From Chlorobaculum sp. 24CR (lineage in GTDB: Bacteria; Bacteroidota; Chlorobiia; Chlorobiales; Chlorobiaceae): a DNA stretch of 36,387 nucleotides. The stretch's first letter is position 1. Each line of letters starts with the position of its first letter. The position numbers and the translations under genes are program-made. Below are positions 1 through 7,596 of the stretch, in pieces. The stretch spans positions 1 through 36,387 of the forward strand of contig NZ_SDGU01000015.1 in the NCBI RefSeq assembly GCF_004118635.1, written 5' to 3'. Under the pieces are notes generated by a model. It was given only the letters and a program-made list of their open reading frames with translations, was not told where the DNA came from and did not search any database.

Positions 1-51
1 GCACCCCTTGCTTCCGCTAAGATTTCGACAACAACAGACACCATCAACCAA

Positions 52-627
52 CTAACTCAGCAAACCCGATTCTCCATTTCCAGCTGAGGCAAAACATTCA
101 GACAGTACTGGTTCATGGAAAGATTTTATGTACCTGATATACCCGCCACCGCACGTAACATTTGGTGGCATTGGTGTTTTGAACGTGCTATCCCCCACAA
201 AGACAACAACCGAGTGAATTGCTGATGTCGGGACATTGAGCGCTGCCTCTAATGCTTTTACATGCTTATAGTTCTGACGTAATGGGTTCTGAAATTTGAA
301 CGATTGTTTGAAAATCTGCTGTGTCCACTGCGCCTGATTTTCTGCACCAAATATCCACCCCTTTATATTCTTAGTTTCAACTACGAATATCCCAAAAGGA
401 CATACAAAAATGTGATCAATCTGAGTGCTGCCATCCGGTGTTGGCAAGGTAACGTTGTGAATGGCATGATATGTTTCAGCCGGAAGACTTAACTTCGCAC
501 GGAATTTTACTAAGGCTTCTCCGAAAATCCCCTTGAACCAAGGAGATTTTCGGATACCCAAAACTAATATGAGTGTAATTAACCACCAAAGCTTGAACGC
601 TTCATTGATAAGTGGGAAAAAATCCAT
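52..627 (-). CDS. NERD-domain (nuclease-related) membrane-anchored protein
   Basis: The 191-residue protein starts with a hydrophobic stretch (about residues 10-24, LWWLITLILVLGI), likely a membrane anchor. A NERD domain follows at about residues 30-140. The supporting segments are GEALVKFRAKL, an IDHIFVCPFGIFVVETKN core (the D...E-x-K pattern of restriction-like nuclease folds) and GWIFG. NERD proteins are predicted nucleases or DNA-processing factors with no settled substrate. The C-terminus after FHEPVLSE lacks the zinc-ribbon tail that some relatives carry, so the end may be shortened. It lies 118 bp downstream of the hicBA pair on the same strand. Function is inferred from the domain only. 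Confidence 0.7.
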   Translation of the reverse strand: MDFFPLINEAFKLWWLITLILVLGIRKSPWFKGIFGEALVKFRAKLSLPAETYHAIHNVTLPTPDGSTQIDHIFVCPFGIFVVETKNIKGWIFGAENQAQWTQQIFKQSFKFQNPLRQNYKHVKALEAALNVPTSAIHSVVVFVGDSTFKTPMPPNVTCGGGYIRYIKSFHEPVLSECFASAGNGESGLLS

Positions 628-745
628 TTTCTTCTTTCACCTAATATTTATAGACGCCTGATTCCTGATTTATTCCCATATAAGACATCGTTTATCACAC
701 AACAAAGCATCAAATGAAAAACTCCTTCGCTTGAAACGTAGCTCT

Positions 746-955
746 TCATTTGACACTTCTGAATTCATCGATTGACATACCCAGTATTTTAAGCAATTGC
801 CTTTCAACGCCTTGAGAAATATCTTTTGTTCCATGATTCGGCACTGGAAAAGTGGTTTTACCATCAGAAAAGACAACATGCGAACCTTTCTGGCGAACAA
901 TGGCATAGCCCATTTTCAGCAGCTTTCTTTCAATCTCTTTATACTTGAACGGCAT
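746..955 (-). CDS. hicA: HicA-type mRNA interferase toxin
   Basis: A 69-residue protein with the HicA signature: an N-terminal helix (KEIERKLLKMGY), then RQKGSHVVFSDG, where the GSH histidine is the expected catalytic residue, and FPVPNHGTKDIS near the middle. HicA toxins have a double-stranded RNA-binding-like fold and cleave mRNA until bound by HicB. Length is normal for the family. The start codon overlaps the end of the upstream hicB gene by 17 bp, so the two are co-translated. Here the antitoxin comes first, the reverse of the E. coli hicAB order. Confidence 0.88.
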   Translation of the reverse strand: MPFKYKEIERKLLKMGYAIVRQKGSHVVFSDGKTTFPVPNHGTKDISQGVERQLLKILGMSIDEFRSVK

Positions 956-1163
956 ATTTTTCTACCGCAGTAGCCAGTTCATTTCTGATAAGCCGCTCAT
1001 CATTCACCTGCTCGAGGTGGTAATCCATAATCATCTCGACAACGTTCTTCAACTCGATGATGGCGTCTTTTTCCGAGTAGGCGAATGCAAACAGATTCTC
1101 ATGGCCTTCCACTCTTGCCAGGAAACCATCCCCATCCTTTTCAATTACGATACTGGTTTTCAT
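939..1163 (-). CDS. hicB: HicB-type antitoxin
   Basis: A 74-residue protein beginning MKTSIVIEKDGDGFLARVEG, the typical beta-strand opening of HicB antitoxins. An acidic helical part follows (SEKDAIIELKNVVEMIMDYH). No ribbon-helix-helix or HTH is obvious at the short C-terminus. A longer reading starts at 1178, but the ATG at 1163 is preferred because it gives the usual HicB N-terminus and is preceded closely by AAAAGAGGTT, a plausible ribosome-binding site. It should neutralise the HicA toxin encoded immediately downstream. Confidence 0.8.
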   Translation of the reverse strand: MKTSIVIEKDGDGFLARVEGHENLFAFAYSEKDAIIELKNVVEMIMDYHLEQVNDERLIRNELATAVEKYAVQV

Positions 1164-1290
1164 AACCTCTTTTATCATAAAATTTTAACCGTGCAATGCG
1201 CCACATAAACCGCCCCAACTACAGGACTTGGAATAAATAGTAGCGCATAATTCAAAAAGAAACAACCAGCACATCAAAAATTCTCCCCCC

Positions 1291-2022
1291 TCACCACGAC
1301 AGCTCCGAAGGCGAAATCTTCTTTGCATTCCGCCGATCCTCGACCACTTCGCCGCTTCGGAGCGTGATGACGCGGTCAGCCATGCCGGAGATCGAGACGT
1401 TGTGCGTGATGACGAGCGTCGTAGTGCCAAGTTCGCGGTTGACTTTTTCGATCACTTCGAGCACCAGCTTGCCGGTGCTGTAGTCGAGCGCGCCGGTGGG
1501 TTCGTCGCAGAGCAGCAGCTCCGGGCGTTTGGCGACCGCGCGGGCGATGGCCACGCGCTGCTGCTCGCCGCCGGAGAGCTGCGATGGAAAGTGGTTGATG
1601 CGGTCGCCGAGGCCAACGAGCCGCAGCGCTTCGTCGGCGGGCATCGGATTTTCGACCAGTTCGGTGACGAGCTGCACGTTTTCGAGCGCCGAGAGACTTG
1701 CAATGAGGTTGTAAAACTGGAACACGAAGCCGATCGAGCGACGGCGATAGGCGGTCAACCCCTCCTCGCCCGAAGCGTTGATATCCGCGCCCCGGAAAGT
1801 GACCGTGCCGGTATCGGGCACATCGAGGCCGCCGACGATGTTCAGCAGCGTCGATTTGCCGCTGCCCGACGCGCCGAGCAGCACCACGAGCTGGCCCGCG
1901 CCGAAATCGAGCGAAATGTCGTGCAGAGCCTTGACCGTCACCTCGCCCATGAGGTAGCTTTTCGACACCCCATCGACCGAGAGAACGGATTGACGCGCTT
2001 GATCGATCATCGGCACAAGCAT
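1291..2022 (-). CDS. ABC transporter ATP-binding protein, LolD/MacB family
   Basis: A 243-residue ATPase with all the standard motifs: Walker [10 protein letters not shown], the Q-loop in GFVFQFYNL, signature [14 protein letters not shown], Walker [13 protein letters not shown] and the switch histidine in VITHN. The family (LolD, MacB, FtsE-like) powers extraction or export of lipoproteins, peptides or lipophilic substrates with an FtsX-like permease. No permease lies on either side: hicBA is downstream and a divergent SET gene upstream. The partner is therefore elsewhere or has been separated. An alternative start is MIDQ at 2010; neither start has a strong Shine-Dalgarno sequence. Confidence 0.9.
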   Translation of the reverse strand: MLVPMIDQARQSVLSVDGVSKSYLMGEVTVKALHDISLDFGAGQLVVLLGASGSGKSTLLNIVGGLDVPDTGTVTFRGADINASGEEGLTAYRRRSIGFVFQFYNLIASLSALENVQLVTELVENPMPADEALRLVGLGDRINHFPSQLSGGEQQRVAIARAVAKRPELLLCDEPTGALDYSTGKLVLEVIEKVNRELGTTTLVITHNVSISGMADRVITLRSGEVVEDRRNAKKISPSELSW

Positions 2023-2161
2023 TCAAAAATCATTACGATAAAAACCTCTCCGACTCGAACCGCGCTGCCGAAGAAAACATTCCTGAACGCTCCGGCATCC
2101 GCCCGATGGATTCAGCCGTGAGATTCGTATTTTCAGCTTTTTCATCGACAGCCGGAATCGC

Positions 2162-2629
2162 ATGACGCCACTTCTCTTTTTTGTCATAACCATCATCTTC
2201 GCCGCCGGAGCGGCAGCCGGAGCTTTTCTTGCCAACACGTTTCGCAACAAGCAGGAGAGAGTCTGCCGAGGGAGCGTGCGCATCGGCCCATCAACGGTCG
2301 CCGGACGCGGCGCATTCGCGCTCAAGGCGATCAAGGAGGGGGACATCATCGAGCGCTGCCCGGCGCTCGAAGTGACCGACAAGGACATCGGCGGCGAGCT
2401 GCTCAACTACGTCTTTTACGGCAGCGCCGAAGACCGCCGACTCATCGCGATGGGCTACGGCATGATGTTCAACCACTCCTCGACGCCCAACGTCGCCTAC
2501 TACCGCGAAGACGGCCCCACCGGAACGGAACTGATACTCTACGCCCTGCACAGCATCGCCGAAGGCGAAGAGATGTACTACAACTACGGCGACGACTGGT
2601 GGCGCACGCGCGGAGCGACGTGCGAATGA
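2162..2629 (+). CDS. SET-domain protein (predicted protein-lysine methyltransferase)
   Basis: A 155-residue protein with an N-terminal membrane segment (about residues 4-24) and a SET domain from about residue 36. Visible motifs are AGRGAFALKAIKEGDII (N-SET), FNHSSTPN (residues 103-110, the SAM/catalytic NHS motif) and YYNYGDDWW (139-147, the C-terminal SET tyrosine motif). SET enzymes transfer methyl groups from SAM to lysines; bacterial versions are sparsely characterised. It is transcribed divergently from the ABC ATPase gene, with 139 bp between them. GGA sits five bases before the ATG. The membrane anchor is unusual and suggests a membrane-bound target. Confidence 0.82.
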   Translation: MTPLLFFVITIIFAAGAAAGAFLANTFRNKQERVCRGSVRIGPSTVAGRGAFALKAIKEGDIIERCPALEVTDKDIGGELLNYVFYGSAEDRRLIAMGYGMMFNHSSTPNVAYYREDGPTGTELILYALHSIAEGEEMYYNYGDDWWRTRGATCE

Positions 2630-2716
2630 TGAATTATGAATTGAAAGAATCAGCTTCCGCGCCTCAACTCTTCCCTCTATCCGACCTATAAGACCTATTC
2701 GTCCTATTCTTCACAT

Positions 2717-3901
2717 TCACACCCTCGCCGACAAAATCCGGCGCATCGCGGCTTCGTCGAGCGGAGCGGCGTTGCTCTTGCTGCGGGTGGCGGCGATAAT
2801 CTCCGCCAAATCGCTTTCGCGGAGGCCGAACTCTCCGAGGCGGGGAAAGGCGAATTGCTGTTGCCACTCTTCGAGCAGCTCGACGAGGCGGTCGCAGTCG
2901 TCCGCGACGCTGCCGGTCGCGCGGCCGGTGAGGATGCGGCTGGCGTTGGCGAACTTCTGCAACCCCGCCTCGCCGCCGCCGGATGCGCGGAGCTGGCGGA
3001 TGTTCTCCCGCGTCGCCTCGGCCAGCAGCGTGGCGCAGAGCGTTCCGTGCGGAATGTCGAACAGGCCGCCGACCGACGAGGCGAAACCGTGCACAATGCC
3101 GAGGCCCGCGTTGGTGAGCGCGATGCCCGACATGAGCGCCGCGTAAGCCATGTCGGCCCGGACGGCCACGTCGGGCGCGCCTGCGCCGCAGGCCAGCTCG
3201 AAGGAGCGGCTGAAATGCACGAGGCCGCTGCATGAAACCGCGTCGGTATAGGGGCTGGCGAAGGGCGAGAGGTAAGCTTCGAGAAGCTGCGTGAAGGCGT
3301 CCATGCCCGACGAAGCGGTCAGCTCCGGCGGCGCGCTCGTCATGAGTTCGGGATCGATGACGGCCTCGTTCGGCACGAAGGCCGCGTGGCGCAGCGAGCG
3401 CTTGTAGCCGCCCGGCCCGACGCGGCTGATGACGGCGTTGCTCGTCGCCTCGGTACCCGTGCCGGAGGTGGTCGGCACGGCGATGAAGGGTGCCTTGCGC
3501 CCGTCGTGCGGCGTGAAGCCGGGCTGCCCTTCGATAAAGCGCTCGACCGGATCGCGCTGAAGCAGCATGGCTGAGATCGCCTTTCCGGCATCCACGGCGC
3601 TGCCGCCGCCGATGGCGACAACGACCTCGAACGGCGTTTGGCGACCGAGCGCCACCGCCTCGTCGATCAGCTCCGGCGACGGCTCGCGCTCGACTTCGAG
3701 GCAGGCGACCTCCAGCCCGGCGCGGCGCAGCTCGTCGAGCATTCGCGACGCCACCGGCGAGCGCCGCAACGTCTGCCGCCCCGTGACGAGCAGCATCCGC
3801 CGCCCAAACGCGGCGGCAAGCGCCGGAAGCTTCGCGAGCGCACCCGGCCCGAAGTGGATGCGCGGCGTCGGCAGCACCGAAAACTGCATCTCAATCGACA
3901 C
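2717..3901 (-). CDS. Iron-containing (group III) alcohol dehydrogenase
   Basis: A 394-residue NAD(P)-dependent oxidoreductase of the Fe-ADH family. The dinucleotide-binding motif is AIGGGSAVDAGKA (about residues 97-108), and PTTSGTGTEAT follows at 143-153. By alignment the metal ligands are Asp201, His271 (IVHGFASS) and His285 (DIPHGTLC); the second ligand, usually His, is Gln205 in DAFTQLLEAY. GTG at 3901 is chosen as start because GGGGAGG lies seven bases upstream; it overlaps the end of the DUF134 gene by 11 bp, so the two are probably translationally coupled. The substrate alcohol or aldehyde cannot be told from sequence. Confidence 0.9.
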   Translation of the reverse strand: MSIEMQFSVLPTPRIHFGPGALAKLPALAAAFGRRMLLVTGRQTLRRSPVASRMLDELRRAGLEVACLEVEREPSPELIDEAVALGRQTPFEVVVAIGGGSAVDAGKAISAMLLQRDPVERFIEGQPGFTPHDGRKAPFIAVPTTSGTGTEATSNAVISRVGPGGYKRSLRHAAFVPNEAVIDPELMTSAPPELTASSGMDAFTQLLEAYLSPFASPYTDAVSCSGLVHFSRSFELACGAGAPDVAVRADMAYAALMSGIALTNAGLGIVHGFASSVGGLFDIPHGTLCATLLAEATRENIRQLRASGGGEAGLQKFANASRILTGRATGSVADDCDRLVELLEEWQQQFAFPRLGEFGLRESDLAEIIAATRSKSNAAPLDEAAMRRILSARV

Positions 3902-4352
3902 GGCTGTGCCTCCCCTTGCGAATCAGCATTTTGCCGCACTGCGGGCAGTTGGCCGTCCGGCAGGGCACGCCTGGCACGTGCGGCTGTTCGTAACCACAGT
4001 GCAGACAGATACAGACGGCGGTCTCCTCCGTCTCGCCGGTCAGGCACAACCCTTCGATCTTTCCCCCCTCGATGCAGATGGTCTTGCCGCCGACCAGGGC
4101 GTCGGCCACCTTTTTGCGGGCCGACTTGATGATGCGGCCAAAAGTCTGCCGCGAGACCTTCATCTTTTCGGCAGCATCGGCGTGGTACAGCCCGTCGAGA
4201 TCGGCCAAGCGCAGCGCCTCGACCTCATCGACCGAGAGCACGACGTTTCGGAGCCGGGAGGGCGGAACGCCTTCGGGCAAAAAGCAGGTAACGCCGGGAA
4301 GCTCTTCGACAGCACGGCTGTGAAGCGGTCTGCCGACGCGAGGGTTTTTCAT
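3891..4352 (-). CDS. DUF134 family DNA-binding protein with C-terminal zinc ribbon
   Basis: A 153-residue protein. The N-terminal half matches the DUF134 pattern: VGRPLHSR, LSVDEVEALRLADLDGL and the helix-turn-helix MKVSRQTFGRIIKSARKKVADAL, which resembles sigma-70 region 4. The C-terminal half carries two CxxC-type pairs (CLHCG and CPQCGK), a likely zinc ribbon. Members are predicted transcription regulators, often with metal or redox-linked neighbours. Its end overlaps the alcohol dehydrogenase start, so it probably controls or is co-expressed with that enzyme. The regulatory role is inferred. Confidence 0.85.
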   Translation of the reverse strand: MKNPRVGRPLHSRAVEELPGVTCFLPEGVPPSRLRNVVLSVDEVEALRLADLDGLYHADAAEKMKVSRQTFGRIIKSARKKVADALVGGKTICIEGGKIEGLCLTGETEETAVCICLHCGYEQPHVPGVPCRTANCPQCGKMLIRKGRHSRVD

Positions 4353-4488
4353 GGGTAGCGGTGTCGTTAATGCAGAAGGTTGTCGAATTGTGGATGCACC
4401 GGAACAAGCTGTCTTGAAAGTATCTGAATCGTGACTCGCTGTTTTGCTGTCAGGGACAAGCCGACGCCAAACCGCTCTGTTCCTCCCC

Positions 4489-4590
4489 CGTCATTGCGAG
4501 GAGCATCGCGACGCGGCAATCCATGCGGAGTCAGTGAAGACCATAAAAGATGGATCGCCACGTCCCGAATTGTCGGGACTCGCGATGACG
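4489..4590. repeat. Dispersed ~100 bp palindromic repeat, copy 1
   Basis: This sequence begins CGTCATTGCGAGGAGC and ends ACTCGCGATGACG, near-perfect inverted copies of each other. Internal arms (GACGCGGCAATCCAT against ATGGATCGCCACGTC) also pair, so the whole unit can fold into one long hairpin. Two more copies lie at 5432-5531 and 23082-23183. Similarity extends weakly into the flanks. It carries no coding capacity. Confidence 0.9.
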
Positions 4591-4638
4591 AATGCCCGTC
4601 ACTTATATTTTGATACACCACAAACGACTCCATCTCTT

Positions 4639-4777
4639 TTATTACTCCGGCGATTAAACTCTTGACAATTGCCCCGGACTTCAGTCCGGGGTATGCGGAT
4701 AACGCATAATAAATCTGGGCTTTAGCCCAATCTCTTACTGGATCGGCTTTTGCGATTTATTGTTGCCGAAGTAATAA
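4639..4777 (-). repeat. MITE-like element, family 1, copy A (inverted orientation)
   Basis: A ~139 bp element bounded by inverted ends TTATTACTCCGGCGAT and TTGCCGAAGTAATAA. Inside are the hairpins CCCCGGACTTCAGTCCGGGG (near 4672-4691) and GGGCTTTAGCCC (near 4717-4728). A third hairpin, TATGCG/CGCATA, lies at 4692-4708. It is in the opposite orientation to copies B, C and D. With the palindromic repeat at 4489-4590 it occupies most of the gap between the DUF134 and OsmC genes; no gene is seen in that gap. Confidence 0.85.
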
Positions 4778-4822
4778 CGTATAACGATCCCGACTCGCCG
4801 GAACAATAACTTGCGAAATCCG

Positions 4823-5230
4823 TCAGCCGCCGACGGTTTCAGTTTTCACCTCGAAGGTCGGAGGCTCCATGAGGTGTTTCTTGACAGCGCAGAGATTGGC
4901 TGCGTTGATAACCGCATCCTTGTACTTTTCCGGGAAGCTTGGCGGCAGCTCGATGGTGATGGTGATCTTGCCGATGCCTCGCCCGCCGGGTTTCGGCTCG
5001 TGGCTCTGCACAACCCGGATGCCGTCGGTCGGAATGTCGCGGCTCTGGCAGAAAGAGAGGACGTAAATGCCCGCGCAGGTGCCAATCGAGGCGAGGAACA
5101 GGGTGAAGGGTTCGGGCGCAGAAGCTTCGCCGCCAGCCATCACCGACTGGTCGGTCGGGATGGTGAATCCCCTGAACTCGGCGTTGACCTTCTTGCCGCC
5201 GCCAAACGTTACGATCAAATCGCTGCTCAT
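4823..5230 (-). CDS. OsmC family protein (thiol peroxidase-like)
   Basis: A 135-residue protein matching the OsmC/Ohr superfamily. The two conserved cysteines are Cys52 in SIGTCAGIYV and Cys114 in NLCAVKKHL, with an extra Cys61. The glutamate-rich segment GGEASAPEPFTLFLAS is the family's dimer-interface region. OsmC and Ohr proteins reduce organic hydroperoxides through the cysteine pair; some relatives act on other small molecules. The gene stands alone, flanked on both sides by repeat-filled intergenic DNA, and no strong ribosome-binding site precedes the ATG. Confidence 0.88.
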   Translation of the reverse strand: MSSDLIVTFGGGKKVNAEFRGFTIPTDQSVMAGGEASAPEPFTLFLASIGTCAGIYVLSFCQSRDIPTDGIRVVQSHEPKPGGRGIGKITITIELPPSFPEKYKDAVINAANLCAVKKHLMEPPTFEVKTETVGG

Positions 5231-5431
5231 ATCTGTTATACTGAACGTGTTACGGAATACTATTATTTATGCGCCCCCATAATAACCATCTGACGACTGA
5301 GAAGCAACGCCCGCCGGAGAGGAGAGTTCCGAACCCAATCCCAAAATCGAAATCGAAATTACATCATGCCTGACTTTAGGCGGATTACCTGTAAGTGTCA
5401 AGTCAATACCAAACCACCTTATGCACCCCCT

Positions 5432-5531
5432 GTCATTGCGAGGAGCATAGCGACGTGGCAATCCATGCGGAATCAGTGACGGCAGTTAAAGATTGATCGC
5501 CACGTCCCGACTTGTCGAAACTCGCGATGAC
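5432..5531. repeat. Dispersed ~100 bp palindromic repeat, copy 2
   Basis: Runs from GTCATTGCGAGGAGCATAG to ACTCGCGATGAC, with the same nested inverted-repeat structure as copy 1 but a few more mismatches. It fills the middle of the 348 bp gap between the OsmC gene and the hypothetical gene at 5579. The rest of that gap shows no clear gene or terminator. Confidence 0.88.
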
Positions 5532-5578
5532 CAGTCTCCGTCATTTTTACCAGTAGCTTGTCCTGAACTGTTCGTCGA

Positions 5579-5929
5579 TCACTCTGTCAACCACCCTATG
5601 GTGATTCCCTTTTCATCTTGACGTCTGGCGATTCTGATGAATCCATGCCTGTCATGCTCGAATCTCAGTCTTACGGTTCGTTCTGATTCATCCTCCCATC
5701 GAACATAGCCCTCATCCAATAACGCACGCAAATTCAGTCGATAATTACCGATGAAGTACTTGCAGCCATCTCTACCTGTTTTCCAGGACAGGTGAAGTGT
5801 AAAGGGGTCATCATCAATTTTGACAACTCCATGATGGTGATTGCCATTATCATCATTTCCAACCCACTGATGCTTCGCATCCGCATCATCGCAAATACGG
5901 ACAACCGAAGAGATGCTGTTTCCAGTCAT
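5579..5929 (-). CDS. Hypothetical protein, last gene of the cobT-cobS cluster
   Basis: A 116-residue soluble protein that I do not recognise. It is rich in charged residues, has an NGNHHHGVVKIDDDPFTLHL stretch, and ends in alternating short hydrophobic and charged segments suggesting a beta-rich fold (ERTVRLRFEHDRHGFIRIARR). There is no signal peptide or membrane segment. It starts 16 bp after the cobS stop on the same strand, so it could be cotranscribed, but its base composition is lower in GC than cobS. A role in B12 metabolism is not supported by anything beyond position. Confidence 0.6.
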   Translation of the reverse strand: MTGNSISSVVRICDDADAKHQWVGNDDNGNHHHGVVKIDDDPFTLHLSWKTGRDGCKYFIGNYRLNLRALLDEGYVRWEDESERTVRLRFEHDRHGFIRIARRQDEKGITIGWLTE

Positions 5930-5945
5930 AGATGATTCTCCATCT

Positions 5946-6704
5946 TTATTGAAAAAACGGAAACCGCAACGACATCACGGCGGCGAACCAGACGAACGTT
6001 TCGGTCAGCTCGCTGCATGCGCCGAGCACGTCGCCGGTGACGCCGCCGATTTTGCGGCGGCTCATAAGGCCGAGGGCGAGCGTTGACGCAGCGGCGCTCG
6101 CCAAGAGGAAGAGCGCCCGCGGCCAGCCGAAGCCGACCGGATAGAGAAGAAAGACGAATGCCGAAGCGGCGGCGACCACGAGATGCGGCCACCCCGCGCC
6201 TTCGACGAAGGCGGTCGCCGTGCCGCCCTCGGCCCGCGCGTAGGGCAACCGTGCGGCGAGCACCACCTGCCCCGTGCGGGCGAGCACTACGCCAGCGATC
6301 ATCGTGCCGAAAGCGCCGTACCGCACGAGTTCGACGAGGCAGACAAATTTGAAAAGCATCACGAAAATGAGCGCCAGCGAGCCGAAGGAGCCAACGTTGG
6401 GATCTTTCATGATCCGCAGCGCCGCCTCGCGATTGCGTCCGCCGAAAAAGCCGTCCGCCAGATCGGCGAGGCCGTCGGCGTGAATCCCTCTGGTGAGAAC
6501 GATGCCGCCGCCAAGCGCGAAGAGCGCCGCCATTTCGTACCAACCGGCGAGCACCCCGACGCGAGCGAGCAGCACTTCGAGTGTGCCGATGACGAGGCCG
6601 ACGAGCGGAAACCAGTAGAGCGAATCGCTGAAGCGCTCGGCCTCCCGGCCCGGCACAGGCAACGCCGTCAACGTGCGGAGCGCCGTCACGAGGCCGCCCG
6701 CCAT
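5946..6704 (-). CDS. cobS: Adenosylcobinamide-GDP ribazoletransferase (cobalamin synthase)
   Basis: A 252-residue polytopic membrane protein. CobS joins alpha-ribazole (or its phosphate) to AdoCbi-GDP, closing the lower nucleotide loop of the cobamide at the inner membrane. The diagnostic motif TRGIHADGLADLADGFFGG (residues 71-89) holds the metal-binding acidic residues. IMKDPNVGSFG follows, and GGVTGDVLGACSELTE lies near the C-terminus. Several hydrophobic helices are evident. The ATG overlaps the alpha/beta hydrolase stop by one base (TGATG), implying translational coupling. Confidence 0.95.
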   Translation of the reverse strand: MAGGLVTALRTLTALPVPGREAERFSDSLYWFPLVGLVIGTLEVLLARVGVLAGWYEMAALFALGGGIVLTRGIHADGLADLADGFFGGRNREAALRIMKDPNVGSFGSLALIFVMLFKFVCLVELVRYGAFGTMIAGVVLARTGQVVLAARLPYARAEGGTATAFVEGAGWPHLVVAAASAFVFLLYPVGFGWPRALFLLASAAASTLALGLMSRRKIGGVTGDVLGACSELTETFVWFAAVMSLRFPFFQ

Positions 6705-7591
6705 CAGGCGAGCCTCCCGACGAAAGCCCGCACCCCTTCGACGAACTCGCGCGGCTTCTCCTCCTGCGGCAGGTGGGCGCAGTCGGCAATCACGAGCAGC
6801 TCCGACTTCGGCAGCTCACGCCCGAGGCGCAAGCTCTCCTCGGTTTTCACCGTCAGGTCGTGCTCGCCCGTCACGACGAGCGACGGCGTCGAGACCGCAG
6901 CCACGCGCTTGTCGAAATGGAGGCGATGCGTTTCGAGGAACAGCTCCCAGAATCCATGCGACCAGTCGCCCACCATCAGGTCGCCCCTGAACGCGGCGAG
7001 CGTCTCGCCGGACAGGCGCGACTTGACGTGCCAGAATCCCCGGATGTTCTTGTCGTAGAGTTTGGTAATGATCTTTTTCATGAGCCGCGAAAAGAGCGGC
7101 GTCATCGCCTTCATGAAGGGCTTCATCACGGTGGGAACCTCGCTGTTGGCGTAGCCGCTGTAGATCATCGCGCCGACGAGCACGAGGCCCTGCACGCGGG
7201 CGGGATGGCGCAGCGCCGTCAGGAGCGCCAGTGTGCCGCCGGTGGAGTTGCCGACGAGCACGGCGCGGTCGATGCCGAGCCTGTCCATCAGCGCCACGAC
7301 GAGGTCGCACTGCGCTTCGGGGCTGTAGCGCGCCTCGTTCTTGCGCGACGGCACGGGCCGCGAGGTCAGCCCGAAAGCCGGGCGGTCGAACGCCAGCACA
7401 GTTGCGTTCTCGGCGAGCGGTTTGGCGACGTCGCGCCACGAGCGGATGCTCAGGAAGCTGCCGTGCAGCAGGACGATGAAGGGCGGCTTGCCGCTGCCAT
7501 AGATTTTATAGTGCACCCGGAAGCCATTGCAATCGATGAACTTGCTGTCGCTGTCGGCGCGTTGTTTTTGTATGTCGAGAAAAGGGTCCAT
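6704..7591 (-). CDS. Alpha/beta hydrolase inside the cobT-cobS operon
   Basis: A 295-residue alpha/beta-fold hydrolase starting at MDPFLDIQKQ. The oxyanion region is LLHGSF (residues 41-46) and the nucleophile elbow is GNSTGG, with Ser116. The acid is probably the Asp in GEHDLTV and the base the His in CAHLPQEEKP, giving a full triad. An upstream in-frame extension exists but would lie inside cobT and is rejected. The gene starts 5 bp after the cobT stop and overlaps cobS by 1 bp. Family members are mostly esterases, lipases or haloperoxidase-like enzymes. The substrate is unknown; position suggests a link to lower-ligand assembly, which is inference. Confidence 0.88.
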   Translation of the reverse strand: MDPFLDIQKQRADSDSKFIDCNGFRVHYKIYGSGKPPFIVLLHGSFLSIRSWRDVAKPLAENATVLAFDRPAFGLTSRPVPSRKNEARYSPEAQCDLVVALMDRLGIDRAVLVGNSTGGTLALLTALRHPARVQGLVLVGAMIYSGYANSEVPTVMKPFMKAMTPLFSRLMKKIITKLYDKNIRGFWHVKSRLSGETLAAFRGDLMVGDWSHGFWELFLETHRLHFDKRVAAVSTPSLVVTGEHDLTVKTEESLRLGRELPKSELLVIADCAHLPQEEKPREFVEGVRAFVGRLA

Positions 7592-7596
7592 GTTCT

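Noticed and set aside
3567-4358. Long plus-strand frames opposite the alcohol dehydrogenase and DUF134 genes
   Set aside because: They are antisense shadows caused by high GC at third positions; the minus-strand genes have clear family motifs.
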